Below, in pieces: positions 49,977 through 61,233 of a stretch of 64,000 nt of DNA (the stretch's first letter is position 1; every line of letters starts with the position of its first letter). The notes beneath the pieces are model-generated. The model saw nothing but the letters and a program-made list of their open reading frames with translations, was not told the origin of the DNA and searched no databases. The DNA is from Sulfuritalea sp. (lineage in GTDB: Bacteria; Pseudomonadota; Gammaproteobacteria; Burkholderiales; Rhodocyclaceae). A program made the translations under genes and the position numbers. The DNA lies in NCBI GenBank assembly GCA_016710465.1, contig JADJVS010000014.1:372001-436000 (forward strand). The letters run 5' to 3'.

Positions 49977-50178
49977 GACACGCGACCGAATAAGCGCGCT
50001 TGGGGAGCCTCCCTGCTGCCGTAATCGCAGATCCTTTGTAATCGTGCCGCTTGATTATCTGATGGCCTTCGCGGCGGCCTGGAGGGCGCGCGTCATGCCG
50101 ATGTGCAAACTACCGAGCTTCGGCGTTTGGCCATGGGCCGGACTTGGCGGCACAGCAAAAAAGCTGTCGTTCGGAAGA

Positions 50179-50199
50179 AAAAGGGGCCTGGCCCCTTTT
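50179..50199. terminator. Perfect palindrome AAAAGGGGCC-T-GGCCCCTTTT
   Basis: This is a 10-bp perfect stem in a palindrome that works as a terminator on either strand. It is one of two identical copies 24 bases apart, downstream of the minus-strand thioredoxin gene. Confidence 0.7.
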
Positions 50200-50223
50200 A
50201 ACGTACTTGCCGACAAAGAAAGA

Positions 50224-50244
50224 AAAAGGGGCCTGGCCCCTTTT
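50224..50244. terminator. Perfect palindrome AAAAGGGGCC-T-GGCCCCTTTT (second copy)
   Basis: It is identical to 50179–50199 and lies 93 bases beyond the thioredoxin stop. It is the first hairpin that a minus-strand transcript from that gene would meet. Confidence 0.7.
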
Positions 50245-50336
50245 ACACTCGGTGCGCGTGCAAGCTGGCTTGCGGTGCAGCGCCACGCTCGTCACGTCGC
50301 GCAGGTTTTCGATCACCGCAGCGACGCCGAAGCGCT

Positions 50337-50777
50337 TTACGCGCCGCCCGCGCCCGCCGGCGACGACATCAGCAGCGCGGCGTGGCCATGCTCGGCATGG
50401 CGGCGCAGCACGTCATCGACGAAGCGGCGCAGGAAGCCATCGGTCTGCGCCGAATGGAAGCGGTCGATCTCGACGCCGTGGCTGTAGGCGATGACGGTGG
50501 GGAAGCCGCGCACCTTGTGCCGCCCGGCGATGCGCATGTTCTCGTCGGCGTCGACATTGGCGAGCAGGAATTCGCCGCCACGGGCCTGCGCCAGCGCGTG
50601 CAGGCGCGGGCCGAGCACGCGGCAGGGGCCGCACCAGTCGGCGCCGATGTCCACCAGCACCGGCCGCGCATGCGAGGCCGCGACCACCGCGGCTTCGAAA
50701 TCGTCCTCGGTGACGTCGATGATGGCGGGGGCAGGCGAAGGCATTTGTCGGCAGTTGATTTCTGGCGAATCGGTCAT
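50337..50777 (-). CDS. Thioredoxin family protein
   Basis: This 146-residue cytoplasmic protein has the thioredoxin fold and active site DWCGPCR (Cys49, Cys52), with RGFPTVIAYSHG carrying the cis-Pro. It should be a dithiol-disulfide reductase. The C terminus extends about 25 residues past the usual fold (RHAEHGHAALLMSSPAGAGG). The start could also be the Met at residue 12, since the first residues are not conserved. Confidence 0.92.
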   Translation of the reverse strand: MTDSPEINCRQMPSPAPAIIDVTEDDFEAAVVAASHARPVLVDIGADWCGPCRVLGPRLHALAQARGGEFLLANVDADENMRIAGRHKVRGFPTVIAYSHGVEIDRFHSAQTDGFLRRFVDDVLRRHAEHGHAALLMSSPAGAGGA

Positions 50778-50832
50778 GTGTTGCGGTCCCTTGCGTCGGC
50801 GGATTCATTGTACCCGGCGGAAAAACCGCCCC

Positions 50833-50859
50833 GACCGCCGTATGTCCAGCGCCGACTCT
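50833..50859 (+). repeat. Junction repeat ACCGCCGTATGTCCAGCGCC + GACTCTC
   Basis: It carries the same core as the repeats at 44380, 46285 and 48060. It lies in the short gap between the divergent thioredoxin and YecA-like genes. Confidence 0.6.
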
Positions 50860-50952
50860 CTGCGGCACTACCCGGGATGCTGCGACAATGCCGCCCAATG
50901 ACGCTTGCCGATGAGCCCGATTGCCGGCTCCGATCGAAGGACGAAAGAGGCC

Positions 50953-51642
50953 ATGGATCCCGACCTGCCGCTGGATGAAGACGAACTCGACGAACTCGAT
51001 GCCTTCCTGCGCTCGGATGCGGTGGGCGAAGACGCGATGGACGTGTCCATGCTCGACGGCTTCCTCACCGCGCTGGCGGTCGGGCCTACCAACCTGCCGC
51101 CCGCGCTATGGCTGCCCATGATCTGGGGCAAGGGGGTGAGCTGGCCATCGGAAAAGATCGCCGAGCGCCTGCGCGCGCTGGTGCTGCGCCACGCCAATTA
51201 CCTGTTGCTTTACCTGCGCGAGGAACCCGAGGCCTTCGAACCCCTGCTCCTGGAACGCGATGACGAGAACCAGAAGGTGGTCCCGGTCATCGATGGCTGG
51301 TGCATCGGCTTCGTGCGCGGCATGGCGCTCGACGAGGCGAGTTGGAAACCCCTGCTGGAGGATGACGAAAACGGCGTGCTGCTCGACATCATCCTGCTGC
51401 ACGGCACGGAACACGGCATGCAGCGGCGGGAAAACGACCCGACGCTCGATGATGAAATCGACATCCACGCCGAAGCGCTGGCGGGTTGCGTTCCCGGCCT
51501 GATGGCCTACTGGCTGCCGCAGCGCAAGCGCGCCTCGACGCTGCGCCGCGAAGCGCCCAAGGTGGGGCGCAACGACGACTGCCCCTGCGGCAGCGGCAGG
51601 AAGTTCAAGAAGTGCTGCGGCGCCGAACGGCCGCTGCACTGA
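50953..51642 (+). CDS. UPF0149 (YecA-like) protein with C-terminal SEC-C zinc motif
   Basis: This 229-residue soluble protein has an N-terminal UPF0149 region (LDELDAFLRSDAVGEDAMDVSMLDGFLTALAVGP, VIDGWCIGFVRGM) and a SEC-C motif (GRNDDCPCGSGRKFKKCCG) near the end. SEC-C binds zinc and occurs in SecA and in translation-associated proteins. ATG 50953 is chosen because the acidic start MDPDLPLDEDELDE is conserved-looking, though earlier starts are in frame. It converges on pepN, ending one base before the pepN stop codon. Confidence 0.9.
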   Translation: MDPDLPLDEDELDELDAFLRSDAVGEDAMDVSMLDGFLTALAVGPTNLPPALWLPMIWGKGVSWPSEKIAERLRALVLRHANYLLLYLREEPEAFEPLLLERDDENQKVVPVIDGWCIGFVRGMALDEASWKPLLEDDENGVLLDIILLHGTEHGMQRRENDPTLDDEIDIHAEALAGCVPGLMAYWLPQRKRASTLRREAPKVGRNDDCPCGSGRKFKKCCGAERPLH

Positions 51643-54300
51643 CTACTTCAGCGCGTTACCGACTACCTCCGCAAGATCCTTGGCCAGGTCCGGGCAGGCC
51701 CGGATGCGTTCCAGCGCGGCGCGGGCGTGGCCCTGGCGCAGGGCGTCGAACTGGCGCCAGCGGTCGAAGCTGCGCGCGATGCGCGAGGCCACCTGCGGGT
51801 TCATCGCCTGCAGCTCGATGATCACGTCGGCAGCGAGCTGGTAGCCGCTGCCGTCCAGCGCGTGGAAGTGGCGCGGGTTGGCGCCGCAGAAGGCGCGCAC
51901 CAGGGCGTACACCTTGTTCGGGTTCTTCAGGTCGAAGGCCGGGTGCTGCATCAGCGCCCGCACCCGCGCGCCGGTGCCGGGCAGGCGCGAGGTGGATTGC
52001 ACCGCGAGCCACTTGTCGACCACCAGGGCCTCGTCCTGCCATTTGGCATAAAAGGCGGCGAGCGCGGTTTCACGCTCGGGCAGGTCCTGGTTGGCGAGTA
52101 TGCCCAGCGCGGCGATCACGTCGGTCATGTTGCCGCCCTCGTGCAACTGGGCAAGCAGGCGCGGCAGCACGGCGGCGGCATCGGCGTCGGCGAGGTAGGC
52201 AAGGCAGACATTGCGCAGGGCGCGGCGGCCGACCTGGGCGCCGTCGGGCGCGTAGGGCTCGTTCGGCGCCAGCGCCTGCCAGGTGGATTCGAAGGTGGCG
52301 CGCAACTCGGTGGCGAGGTGCCGGCGCAGGTTGAGCCGCGCGAGGTGGATGGCCTCGGGATCGATGACGCCGCCGCCGGCAACGACTTCCTCGGCCAGCA
52401 CTTGTTCTGCCGGCAGGGCCAGCGCTTCGGCGGCGAAGGCGGGGTCGTGCCGGCCGTCGGCCAGCACCCGGGCGTAGGCCGCGACCAGGCTTGGCGGAAT
52501 CCAGGTATCGCCATGGCCGCCGGCGGCAATGCCGGCCAGCAGCACGCGGGTGGCGAGTCGCTGGCCGGCTTCCCAGCGGTTGAAGGGGTCGGCATCGTGC
52601 GCCATGAGGTGGGCGAGTTCGGCATCGGTCTGCTCGAAATCGAGATGCACGGGCGCCGAGAAGCCGCGCAGGATCGAGGCCACGGGCGACTGCGTGATGC
52701 CGTCGAAGTCGAAGCTCTGGCTTGATTGCGTGAGCGAGAGCACGCGCGTGGGGAAGGCGTCGCTGCCGTCGGGCAGCACCAGGCCCAGCGCCACCGGGAT
52801 GTGCAGCGGCCCCGTATCGGCCACGATGCCGGCTTCGGCCAGGCGGCCCTCGTAGGCAGTTGGCGCGAGCGTCTGCGTCAGCGTCAGCGTGTAGCGTTTG
52901 GCGGCGGCGTCATAGGCGCCCTCGGCCTTCAGTCGCGGCGTGCCGGCGCGGGCGTACCAGCGGCGGAACTGCGTGAGGTCAACGCCCGAATTTTCCCCGC
53001 ATCCGTCCTGCATCGCGGCGACGAAATCCTCGCAGGTGACGGCCTGACCGTCGTGGCGCGCGAAGTAGAGATCCATGCCCTTGCGGAAGTTGTCGCGGCC
53101 GATCAGGGTCTCGATCATGCGGATGACCTGGGCGCCTTTTTCATACACCGTGGCGGTGTAGAAGTTGTTGATCTCGGCATAGGAGGCGGGGCGGATCGGG
53201 TGCGCCATCGGGCCAGCGTCTTCGGGGAACTGGGCGACGCGCAGGGTGCGCACTTCCTGGATGCGCGTCACGGCGCGCGAGTGCAGGTCTTCGCCGAACT
53301 CCTGGTCGCGATAGACGGTGAGGCCTTCCTTGAGCGAGAGCTGGAACCAGTCGCGGCAGGTGACGCGGTTGCCGGTCCAGTTGTGGAAGTACTCGTGGGC
53401 GACGACGCGGTCGATGCCCTGGTAGTCGGTATCGGTGGCGGTGTCGGGGCGGGCCAGCACGTACTTGGTGTTGAAGATGTTGAGGCCCTTGTTTTCCATC
53501 GCCCCCATGTTGAAGTCGCCGACGGCGACGATCATGTAGTGGTCGAGGTCCATCTCCAGGCCGAAACGTTCTTCGTCCCATTTCATCGACTTCTTCAGGG
53601 CCGCCATGGCATGGTCGCACTGGTCGAGCTTGCCGGGTTCGACGTAGACGGCGCAGCGCACGCGGCGGCCGGAGGCGGTGATGAATTCGTCCTCGAGCAC
53701 GTCGAGCTTGGCGGCGACGAGGGCGAAGAGGTAGCAGGGCTTGGCGAAGGGGTCTTCCCACTTGGCCCAATGGCGGCTGTTTTCGGCGTCGCCGGTGGCG
53801 ATGGGGTTGCCGTTGGAGAGTAACTGCGGGAAGCGCACCTTGTCGGCCTCGATGGTGCAGGCGTAGCGCGCCATGACGTCGGGCCGGTCGGGAAAGAAGC
53901 TGATGCGGCGGAAGCCCTGGGCTTCGCATTGCGTGAAGTAGCCGTCCTTGGACTTGTAGAGGCCGGAGAGCTGGGTGTTCTTCTCGGGTTCGATGCGCAC
54001 CCGAGTTTCGAGCATGAAGCTGTCGGGCAGCGGGCCGTGCAGGGTCAGGGTTTCGTCGCCTACGGTATAGCGCGAGGGCGCGACCGCCGCACCGTCAGCG
54101 CCGACTTCCAGCAGCGTCAGTTCTTCGCCGTCGAGCACCATGTCGGCCTGCGGGTTGGCCGGGTTGCGGCGGCAGGCGAGCCGGGCGCGCACCTCGGTGC
54201 GGTCGTCATGGATCGCGACATGGAGTTCGACGCTGTCGATCAGCCACGCCGGCGGGGTGTAGTCCTTGAGGAAGATGGCTTTTGGGGTTTCGGTACGCAT
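51643..54300 (-). CDS. pepN: Aminopeptidase N (M1 family)
   Basis: This 885-residue zinc aminopeptidase removes N-terminal residues from peptides. The substrate loop GAMENKGLNIFN, the zinc site HEYFHNWTGNRVTCRDW, the PepN C-terminal helical domain and a normal family length are all present. The start MRTETPKAIFLKDYTPPAW at 54300 is the usual one. The frame stays open much further upstream but without conservation. It ends head-to-head against the YecA-like gene. Confidence 0.98.
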   Translation of the reverse strand: MRTETPKAIFLKDYTPPAWLIDSVELHVAIHDDRTEVRARLACRRNPANPQADMVLDGEELTLLEVGADGAAVAPSRYTVGDETLTLHGPLPDSFMLETRVRIEPEKNTQLSGLYKSKDGYFTQCEAQGFRRISFFPDRPDVMARYACTIEADKVRFPQLLSNGNPIATGDAENSRHWAKWEDPFAKPCYLFALVAAKLDVLEDEFITASGRRVRCAVYVEPGKLDQCDHAMAALKKSMKWDEERFGLEMDLDHYMIVAVGDFNMGAMENKGLNIFNTKYVLARPDTATDTDYQGIDRVVAHEYFHNWTGNRVTCRDWFQLSLKEGLTVYRDQEFGEDLHSRAVTRIQEVRTLRVAQFPEDAGPMAHPIRPASYAEINNFYTATVYEKGAQVIRMIETLIGRDNFRKGMDLYFARHDGQAVTCEDFVAAMQDGCGENSGVDLTQFRRWYARAGTPRLKAEGAYDAAAKRYTLTLTQTLAPTAYEGRLAEAGIVADTGPLHIPVALGLVLPDGSDAFPTRVLSLTQSSQSFDFDGITQSPVASILRGFSAPVHLDFEQTDAELAHLMAHDADPFNRWEAGQRLATRVLLAGIAAGGHGDTWIPPSLVAAYARVLADGRHDPAFAAEALALPAEQVLAEEVVAGGGVIDPEAIHLARLNLRRHLATELRATFESTWQALAPNEPYAPDGAQVGRRALRNVCLAYLADADAAAVLPRLLAQLHEGGNMTDVIAALGILANQDLPERETALAAFYAKWQDEALVVDKWLAVQSTSRLPGTGARVRALMQHPAFDLKNPNKVYALVRAFCGANPRHFHALDGSGYQLAADVIIELQAMNPQVASRIARSFDRWRQFDALRQGHARAALERIRACPDLAKDLAEVVGNALK

Positions 54301-54464
54301 GTCGGGATCCGGAAGAGGGCTGAAGGCGGGGCTTGGCAGAGGCAGCAGGGTATCAGAGGCGCCGCTGTAAAACCCAGGTGTCGATGCCGGCAACCGGACG
54401 CCCAGAGCGCCAGGCCGAAGCGCAACTGTAGTGAATTTTTTCGGGCGACGACGGCGAAACAGCC

Positions 54465-55028
54465 TCACTCCGGCGTAAAGCCGCCGACCAAGCTCGGCGT
54501 GCCCGTGCCGTTGAGTTGGAACACGGCGCCACCGCCCGATGGCGTTCCGCCTCCTGTGAACTCGGCGATGGTGAACTGATGGGTGACCAGCACCAAGGGC
54601 GGCCCTTCCTTGGGTTGCGCGGCAAGGAAGGCGCGAAGGCGGGCGATCCTGGAGTCCCTTTGATCGGGAGCGGGGTAAAAGGAGTTCAGCGCCGGCATGG
54701 GTTTTACCGCACCAAGCCCGAGCAGGTGCGCCGTTTCCAGGCAACGGCACCACTGGCTGGAATACACGCGGGCGCGCTTTACGCCGGCCTTTGCCAACCT
54801 GCGGCCGAGCGCGCGGGCCTGTTCGCGACCAACGGCATCGAGATTGCGCTGGGTTGCGCAATCATCGATCCTGAAGCCGGGCGGGTCACCCGTACCCGGG
54901 GCATTCGCATGGCGCAGCATGAGCAGGCGCCCCGGTTTGGCAAGTTCGCCCGGAGAAAGCGTCGCCGGCACGGCGGCGACGGAGGCCAATCCCAGAGCAA
55001 GGCTCGCGAGGCAATGCCACACCCGCAT
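54465..55028 (-). CDS. Exported histidine phosphatase superfamily protein
   Basis: This 187-residue protein has a signal peptide (about 1–20) and a phosphoglycerate-mutase-like fold. Features are MLRHANAPG (RHA rather than the usual RHG), NLDAVGREQARALGRRL, RVYSSQWCRCLETA and LVTHQFTIAEFTG with the second catalytic His. It probably hydrolyses a phosphate ester in the periplasm. Substrate is unknown. It is followed by a gene-poor 160-base gap up to pepN. Confidence 0.85.
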   Translation of the reverse strand: MRVWHCLASLALGLASVAAVPATLSPGELAKPGRLLMLRHANAPGTGDPPGFRIDDCATQRNLDAVGREQARALGRRLAKAGVKRARVYSSQWCRCLETAHLLGLGAVKPMPALNSFYPAPDQRDSRIARLRAFLAAQPKEGPPLVLVTHQFTIAEFTGGGTPSGGGAVFQLNGTGTPSLVGGFTPE

Positions 55029-55045
55029 GTAGGATCAGGAAGTGC

Positions 55046-55480
55046 CTAAAGCGCCTTGCACTTGCCGATGGCCAGCGCCGGCGTGTTTTCGCCTTCGCGA
55101 TACGCCGGGTTGCTGCTGTCATCGCTCCAGTAGCCGATCGGATATACATAGAGGAAGCGGAGCTGGCGCTTGTTGAAGCGCAGGTCGAAGACCCCGGAAC
55201 AGAACAGGTTGCCGGCCTCGTTGAAATCCCGCTCGCAGGTGGCCGCCGGGCGACTGTCGCCGACCTCCTTGGCTTCCCAGGCATAGGGCTTCTGCCTGGC
55301 GCGGGTGATGGCCAATTTCTTTTCGGAGCGGAAATCCGCGCTCTTCCAGGACTTCTTGCCGGCGTCGTAGGTGAAACCGGTGGTCAGTTCGGCGACACAG
55401 AGGTAGGAATCCGCGGCATGGGCCGCAGCGGCGAGTGAAAGGCTGGTCAGCAGGCAAAGCAGATGGCGCTTGGCGATCAT
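55046..55480 (-). CDS. Hypothetical exported protein, 144 residues
   Basis: A clear signal peptide (about 1–22, ending AAHAAD) is followed by a small beta-rich domain: SYLCVAELTTGFTYDAGKKSW, ATCERDFNEAGNLFCSGVFDLRFNK and FLYVYPIGYW. Four Cys residues could form two disulfides. No family is recognised. It lies 17 bases upstream of the histidine phosphatase gene on the same strand, so the two may be co-transcribed. Confidence 0.78.
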   Translation of the reverse strand: MIAKRHLLCLLTSLSLAAAAHAADSYLCVAELTTGFTYDAGKKSWKSADFRSEKKLAITRARQKPYAWEAKEVGDSRPAATCERDFNEAGNLFCSGVFDLRFNKRQLRFLYVYPIGYWSDDSSNPAYREGENTPALAIGKCKAL

Positions 55481-55636
55481 CGGGAAGGTCCTCCGCGCTC
55501 ACGGTCTGGCCGAAGAGCCGGCGACCGTGGCCCATTATGCCTGTGCGAAACGAAAACCGCCCCCAACCGGGAGCAGACCCAGCGAGGGCGCCGCGCGCGC
55601 CGCCGGGTGGCAATCTGGCGGCAAATTTGCGCCGGA

Positions 55637-56095
55637 TCAGTGCTGCTGTTCGGGCTGGATCGGAGAGACCGGGCCGCGACTGGCCGGTGCTGCCCTGCCC
55701 TCGCTGGCTTCGACCGTTCTCGCATCGGCGGCGTGGGAGATCAGTTCGCGATCGATGAGGATCAGGTTGGCCAGCAAGCGCCCACGATCCGTATCGAGAA
55801 GCGAAAGCCGCAACTGCTCGAGCCGTTCGAGCACGGCCTGGTGGCGGTCACGGTGCACCGGATCGGCCTGGCTGCGCAAGCGCGCCATCAAGGCCTCTTC
55901 GGCCTCGAAGCTGGCGCGGCAACACTGGATCAGCCGATCAAGCGCGACCGCCAGATCGTCCGGCGACCGCTTGTCGAGGTACATGTTCAGCACGTGGACT
56001 TGGGCATCGACCAGTTCGCGGCGCAAGCTGTCACGCTCGCGAACGGCAGGAGATACCGGCGCGACGCCGGGCAAGGATGGGTTAAGAGCCGTCAT
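55637..56095 (-). CDS. Hemerythrin-like helical protein
   Basis: This 152-residue protein has helical spacing like bacteriohemerythrin: FEAEEALM (63–70) with Glu66/Glu67, HRDRH with His81 and His85, and LIDRELISHAADA with His121. A full non-haem di-iron set is not certain because the first His appears missing. It may sense oxygen or iron. Assignment is by pattern only. The C terminus is Pro/Ala-rich. Confidence 0.6.
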   Translation of the reverse strand: MTALNPSLPGVAPVSPAVRERDSLRRELVDAQVHVLNMYLDKRSPDDLAVALDRLIQCCRASFEAEEALMARLRSQADPVHRDRHQAVLERLEQLRLSLLDTDRGRLLANLILIDRELISHAADARTVEASEGRAAPASRGPVSPIQPEQQH

Positions 56096-56165
56096 GGTTT
56101 TCTCCCTGAATCAGTGTTCCAGGTAGGTCTTTCTTCCAGTATAGCCCCCTCCGCACCCGCAGTTT

Positions 56166-56894
56166 TCAGTTTGTCTTCGGGGGTGCTTCCCTGGCGGCTT
56201 TTTGGCTTTCAACGACCATGGCGAGGCTTGGCTTGCGGGCACGGATGGCCTGCTCGAGGCGCTGCTTTTCGGCGATGACCCGCGACGAATAGCCACGATC
56301 CGGGTCGTCGCTCGCCCCGGCGTAAGACTGTAGGCCTTCGATCAGCCCCCCTTGCCGACGTATTGCTTCGCGCAGTACCTGGGCGCCCACCTTGACGTTG
56401 CTTACCGGATCGAGCAGACCGCTGGCCGCGGCATCCGGGGGCAGCTTGTCGCGATGGAAGCGCGGAATCACCTGCATCAAACCCTGGGCGCCCATGACGC
56501 TCTGTGCAAATGGATTGAAGCCGGATTCGATGCCGATGACGGCGACGATCAGCAGCGGATCGAGATCCTTTGCGGCCTGCTGGGCCGCGACGAAGATGGG
56601 TTGCAAAGCCTCCGGTGAAACCCGATAGCGCTGTGCCACGGAATCGAGCGCCAGGCTCATCGACGCGCTCAAGGGTTTTTCAGCACGAGCATCGACTGAT
56701 GGCGCTTCCAAGCTGGCGGGAACCGGAGTCGCATTGTCCGCCACGCGACGATATGCTCCACCATTGATTGCGCCGACCAGACCGGTCAACAACATTCCTG
56801 CGAGCAGCAGCATTCTTGGGCTGACCTGGCGTCGGCCGGCTTCATACCCGGCATTGCGCAACTGGTATTTCAATCGGCTATCGAAAACTGACAC
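56166..56894 (-). CDS. Membrane-anchored lytic transglycosylase (SLT family)
   Basis: This 242-residue protein has one N-terminal membrane helix (RMLLLAGMLLTGLVGAIN) and an SLT domain with catalytic Glu in VAVIGIESGFNPFAQSVMGAQGLMQVIPRF. The end LQSYAGASDDPDRGYSSRV is also SLT-like. It cleaves peptidoglycan. I chose GTG 56894 because GGAGACGAC sits directly ahead, rather than the ATG 21 bases upstream, which lacks such a site. Confidence 0.9.
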   Translation of the reverse strand: MSVFDSRLKYQLRNAGYEAGRRQVSPRMLLLAGMLLTGLVGAINGGAYRRVADNATPVPASLEAPSVDARAEKPLSASMSLALDSVAQRYRVSPEALQPIFVAAQQAAKDLDPLLIVAVIGIESGFNPFAQSVMGAQGLMQVIPRFHRDKLPPDAAASGLLDPVSNVKVGAQVLREAIRRQGGLIEGLQSYAGASDDPDRGYSSRVIAEKQRLEQAIRARKPSLAMVVESQKAAREAPPKTN

Positions 56895-57032
56895 GTCGTC
56901 TCCTGCGGAGGGCACCCGCGATTGCGCCCCGGCTGGTGCGGGGTTTCGCGCGGATGTGACTCGTTGGTTGCCGGCCGACGATTTTGCCGTCCGAATGGCG
57001 TGGGGCGAAGCCCAAAAAGGGAAGGCAGCGAC

Positions 57033-57374
57033 CTAGTGCTGCCCCGGAATGTCTTCCGGAATGCGCATGCCAAGCACCCGGGACATGCTCTCCCCGGCTT
57101 GGCAGGAAATTTCGAAAACGCGCTGCGAGTAATCCATGGCTTGTTTTGAGTCTTCCAGGATCAGCCCGGCATGCAAGGACATCACGCTTTGCGGATCGGT
57201 CGCGGTCAGCATGCGGCGGCTGTTCGATCCACGCTGTTCAAGCAAATTGCGCGCGGCGCCAAGATTCAAGGCGGCCATTCTTTCCAAGGCGCCGAAGGCT
57301 GCAACGGCCATCGTCTCAAAGGCCTCCATACCCGCGCGGTTTGCTTGCGTTAATTGTTTCGATACATGGTTCAT
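57033..57374 (-). CDS. Phasin family protein
   Basis: This 113-residue helical protein has the phasin pattern: QLTQANRAGMEAFETMAVAAFGALERMAALNLGAARNLLE. Phasins coat polyhydroxyalkanoate granules. The ATG at 57374 has GAGGAG ahead of it and follows a long AT-rich leader. Presence of a phasin implies that the organism stores PHA (inference). Confidence 0.9.
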   Translation of the reverse strand: MNHVSKQLTQANRAGMEAFETMAVAAFGALERMAALNLGAARNLLEQRGSNSRRMLTATDPQSVMSLHAGLILEDSKQAMDYSQRVFEISCQAGESMSRVLGMRIPEDIPGQH

Positions 57375-57458
57375 GGCGAACTCCTCACGAAACCTGATTC
57401 GATGGCCGGGATGCAAAGCAATCGGCCGACTAAAAATTGGTGCAATGCAATATCCAAC

Positions 57459-57487
57459 AATATAAGCAACTTAGCTTGTATTGTCAA
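57459..57487 (-). promoter_or_regulatory. Sigma-70 promoter of the phasin gene
   Basis: On the minus strand TTGACA (57487–57482), a 17-base spacer and TATATT (57464–57459) give a near-consensus promoter. The leader to the phasin ATG would be about 78 bases. This and the gyrB terminator account for the 57375–57652 gap. Confidence 0.75.
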
Positions 57488-57543
57488 TACTGTTTGCTGC
57501 CTCGCAGCAATTGATTTTCTGGGAATTTGGCGAAATCGCAACC

Positions 57544-57573
57544 CAAAAAAAGCCCGGCGAGAATTGCCGGGCT
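57544..57573 (-). terminator. Rho-independent terminator of gyrB
   Basis: AGCCCGGC (57551–57558) pairs with GCCGGGCT (57566–57573). On the minus strand the hairpin is followed by seven T residues. It lies 80 bases beyond the gyrB stop. Confidence 0.88.
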
Positions 57574-57652
57574 AATCCAATCCAGTCGGATCAGAGGAGG
57601 AGGAATGAACGCATCTTAGCGCTGGCATTCCCGTATCGTTAGGCGTCCAACT

Positions 57653-60115
<2,463 letters not shown>

Positions 60116-60129
60116 GGAGTATTGCCGGG

Positions 60130-61233
60130 TCAAATGCGCATTGGCATGACGACGTATTTGAACGTGTCGTTGCCGGGAAGAACAAACAAGGCGCTGGAGT
60201 TTGCGTCCGCAAGGTGAAGTTCGATGGTTTCGTTGCCGACGTTGTTGAGGACGTCAAGCAGATAGGTGACGTTGAAGCCGACGTCAAGCGCTTCGCCGCC
60301 GTAATCAATCTCAATTTCTTCCTGGGCTTCTTCCTGTTCGGCGTTGCTCGATATGATCTTCAGGCTTCCCGGTGAGAGCACCAGGCGCACGCCACGAAAT
60401 TTTTCGTTGGTTAGGATTGCCGCGCGCAACAAGGAATGCAGCAGCGTGTTGCGCGAAAGCTTGATGATCTTGGCGTGGTGTTGCGGTATCACGCGCTCGT
60501 AATCCGGGAACTTGCCGTCGATCAGCTTTGATACAAGCTCGATGCTGCCAAAGCTGAAACGTGCCTGGGTAGGCGTCAGCAGCACTTCGAGCGGATCGTC
60601 GCTGTCGGCGAGCTGGCGTGACAGCTCGAGCACGGTCTTGCGTGGCAAGATGACCTCGATCGGTGCCGGCTGTTCCGGAAGCGTCTCGGCGGAATAGGCC
60701 AGGCGGTGTCCGTCGGTGGCCACCATGCGCAGTTCATTTCCCTTGGCCACGAGCAGCAGGCCATTCAGGTAATAGCGAATATCCTGTTGGGCCATCGCGT
60801 ATTGCACGAGGGCAAGCAGGCGCTTCATCTGCCGCTGGGTGATCGAAAGACGGGAAGCCAGTCCATCACTGGTGGCCATGCGCGGAAAATCTTCCGCTGG
60901 CAGGGTTTGCAAATTGAAGCGGCTCTTGCCGGCCTTCAATTGCAAACGTTTGTCATCGAGGGCAAGGCTGATTTCAGCCGATTCCGGCAGTGACCGCAGA
61001 ATATCCTGAAGCTTTCTGGCCCCAACTGTCATCGAGGCCTTCTCTGTACCTTGAGTCGGCGTTTCGGTGGTGATCTGAATCTCGATATCGGTTGCCAACA
61101 GAGTCAACTTCTCACCGTTCTTCTCCATCAAAACATTGGAGAGTATCGGCAAGGTGTGGCGTTTTTCGACGATTCCGCAAACCGCCTGCAAAGGAGCGAG
61201 GAGTTGGTCACGTGGACCTTTAAATAGGAGCAT
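60130..61233 (-). CDS. dnaN: DNA polymerase III beta subunit (sliding clamp)
   Basis: This 367-residue clamp protein starts MLLFKGPRDQLLAPLQAVCG. Family marks are EKRHTLPILSNVLM, NLQTLPAEDFPRM and the C-terminal YVVMPMRI. It encircles DNA and tethers polymerase. It follows dnaA after a 208-base AT-rich gap with DnaA-box-like sequences. Confidence 0.99.
   Translation of the reverse strand: MLLFKGPRDQLLAPLQAVCGIVEKRHTLPILSNVLMEKNGEKLTLLATDIEIQITTETPTQGTEKASMTVGARKLQDILRSLPESAEISLALDDKRLQLKAGKSRFNLQTLPAEDFPRMATSDGLASRLSITQRQMKRLLALVQYAMAQQDIRYYLNGLLLVAKGNELRMVATDGHRLAYSAETLPEQPAPIEVILPRKTVLELSRQLADSDDPLEVLLTPTQARFSFGSIELVSKLIDGKFPDYERVIPQHHAKIIKLSRNTLLHSLLRAAILTNEKFRGVRLVLSPGSLKIISSNAEQEEAQEEIEIDYGGEALDVGFNVTYLLDVLNNVGNETIELHLADANSSALFVLPGNDTFKYVVMPMRI

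Noticed and set aside
49977..50336. Coding region between brnTA and the thioredoxin gene
   Set aside because: Open frames here run through hairpin repeats, have no ribosome sites and show no protein-like composition.
44380..50859. Junction repeats as integron attC sites
   Set aside because: Individual GTTRRRY-like strings occur (for example GTTAGGT near 44445), but paired RYYYAAC/GTTRRRY ends with the right spacing were not found, copies are in both orientations, and no integrase is in the window.
30365..50860. CRISPR array among the repeats
   Set aside because: Repeats are palindromic, irregularly spaced and separated by genes. There are no regular spacers and no cas genes.
50413..50898. 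Arg-rich minus-strand frame overlapping the thioredoxin gene
   Set aside because: It is a shadow of the thioredoxin gene, which has the WCGPC motif.
54095..54118. Another junction motif (GTCAGCGCCGACTTCC) inside pepN
   Set aside because: Only a partial match, and it encodes conserved-looking pepN sequence in a GC-rich gene, so it is probably chance.
54301..54861. N-terminal extension of pepN by 187 residues
   Set aside because: The upstream sequence is Arg-rich with no conservation and overlaps the minus-strand histidine phosphatase gene. The M1 start MRTETPKAIF at 54300 is normal.
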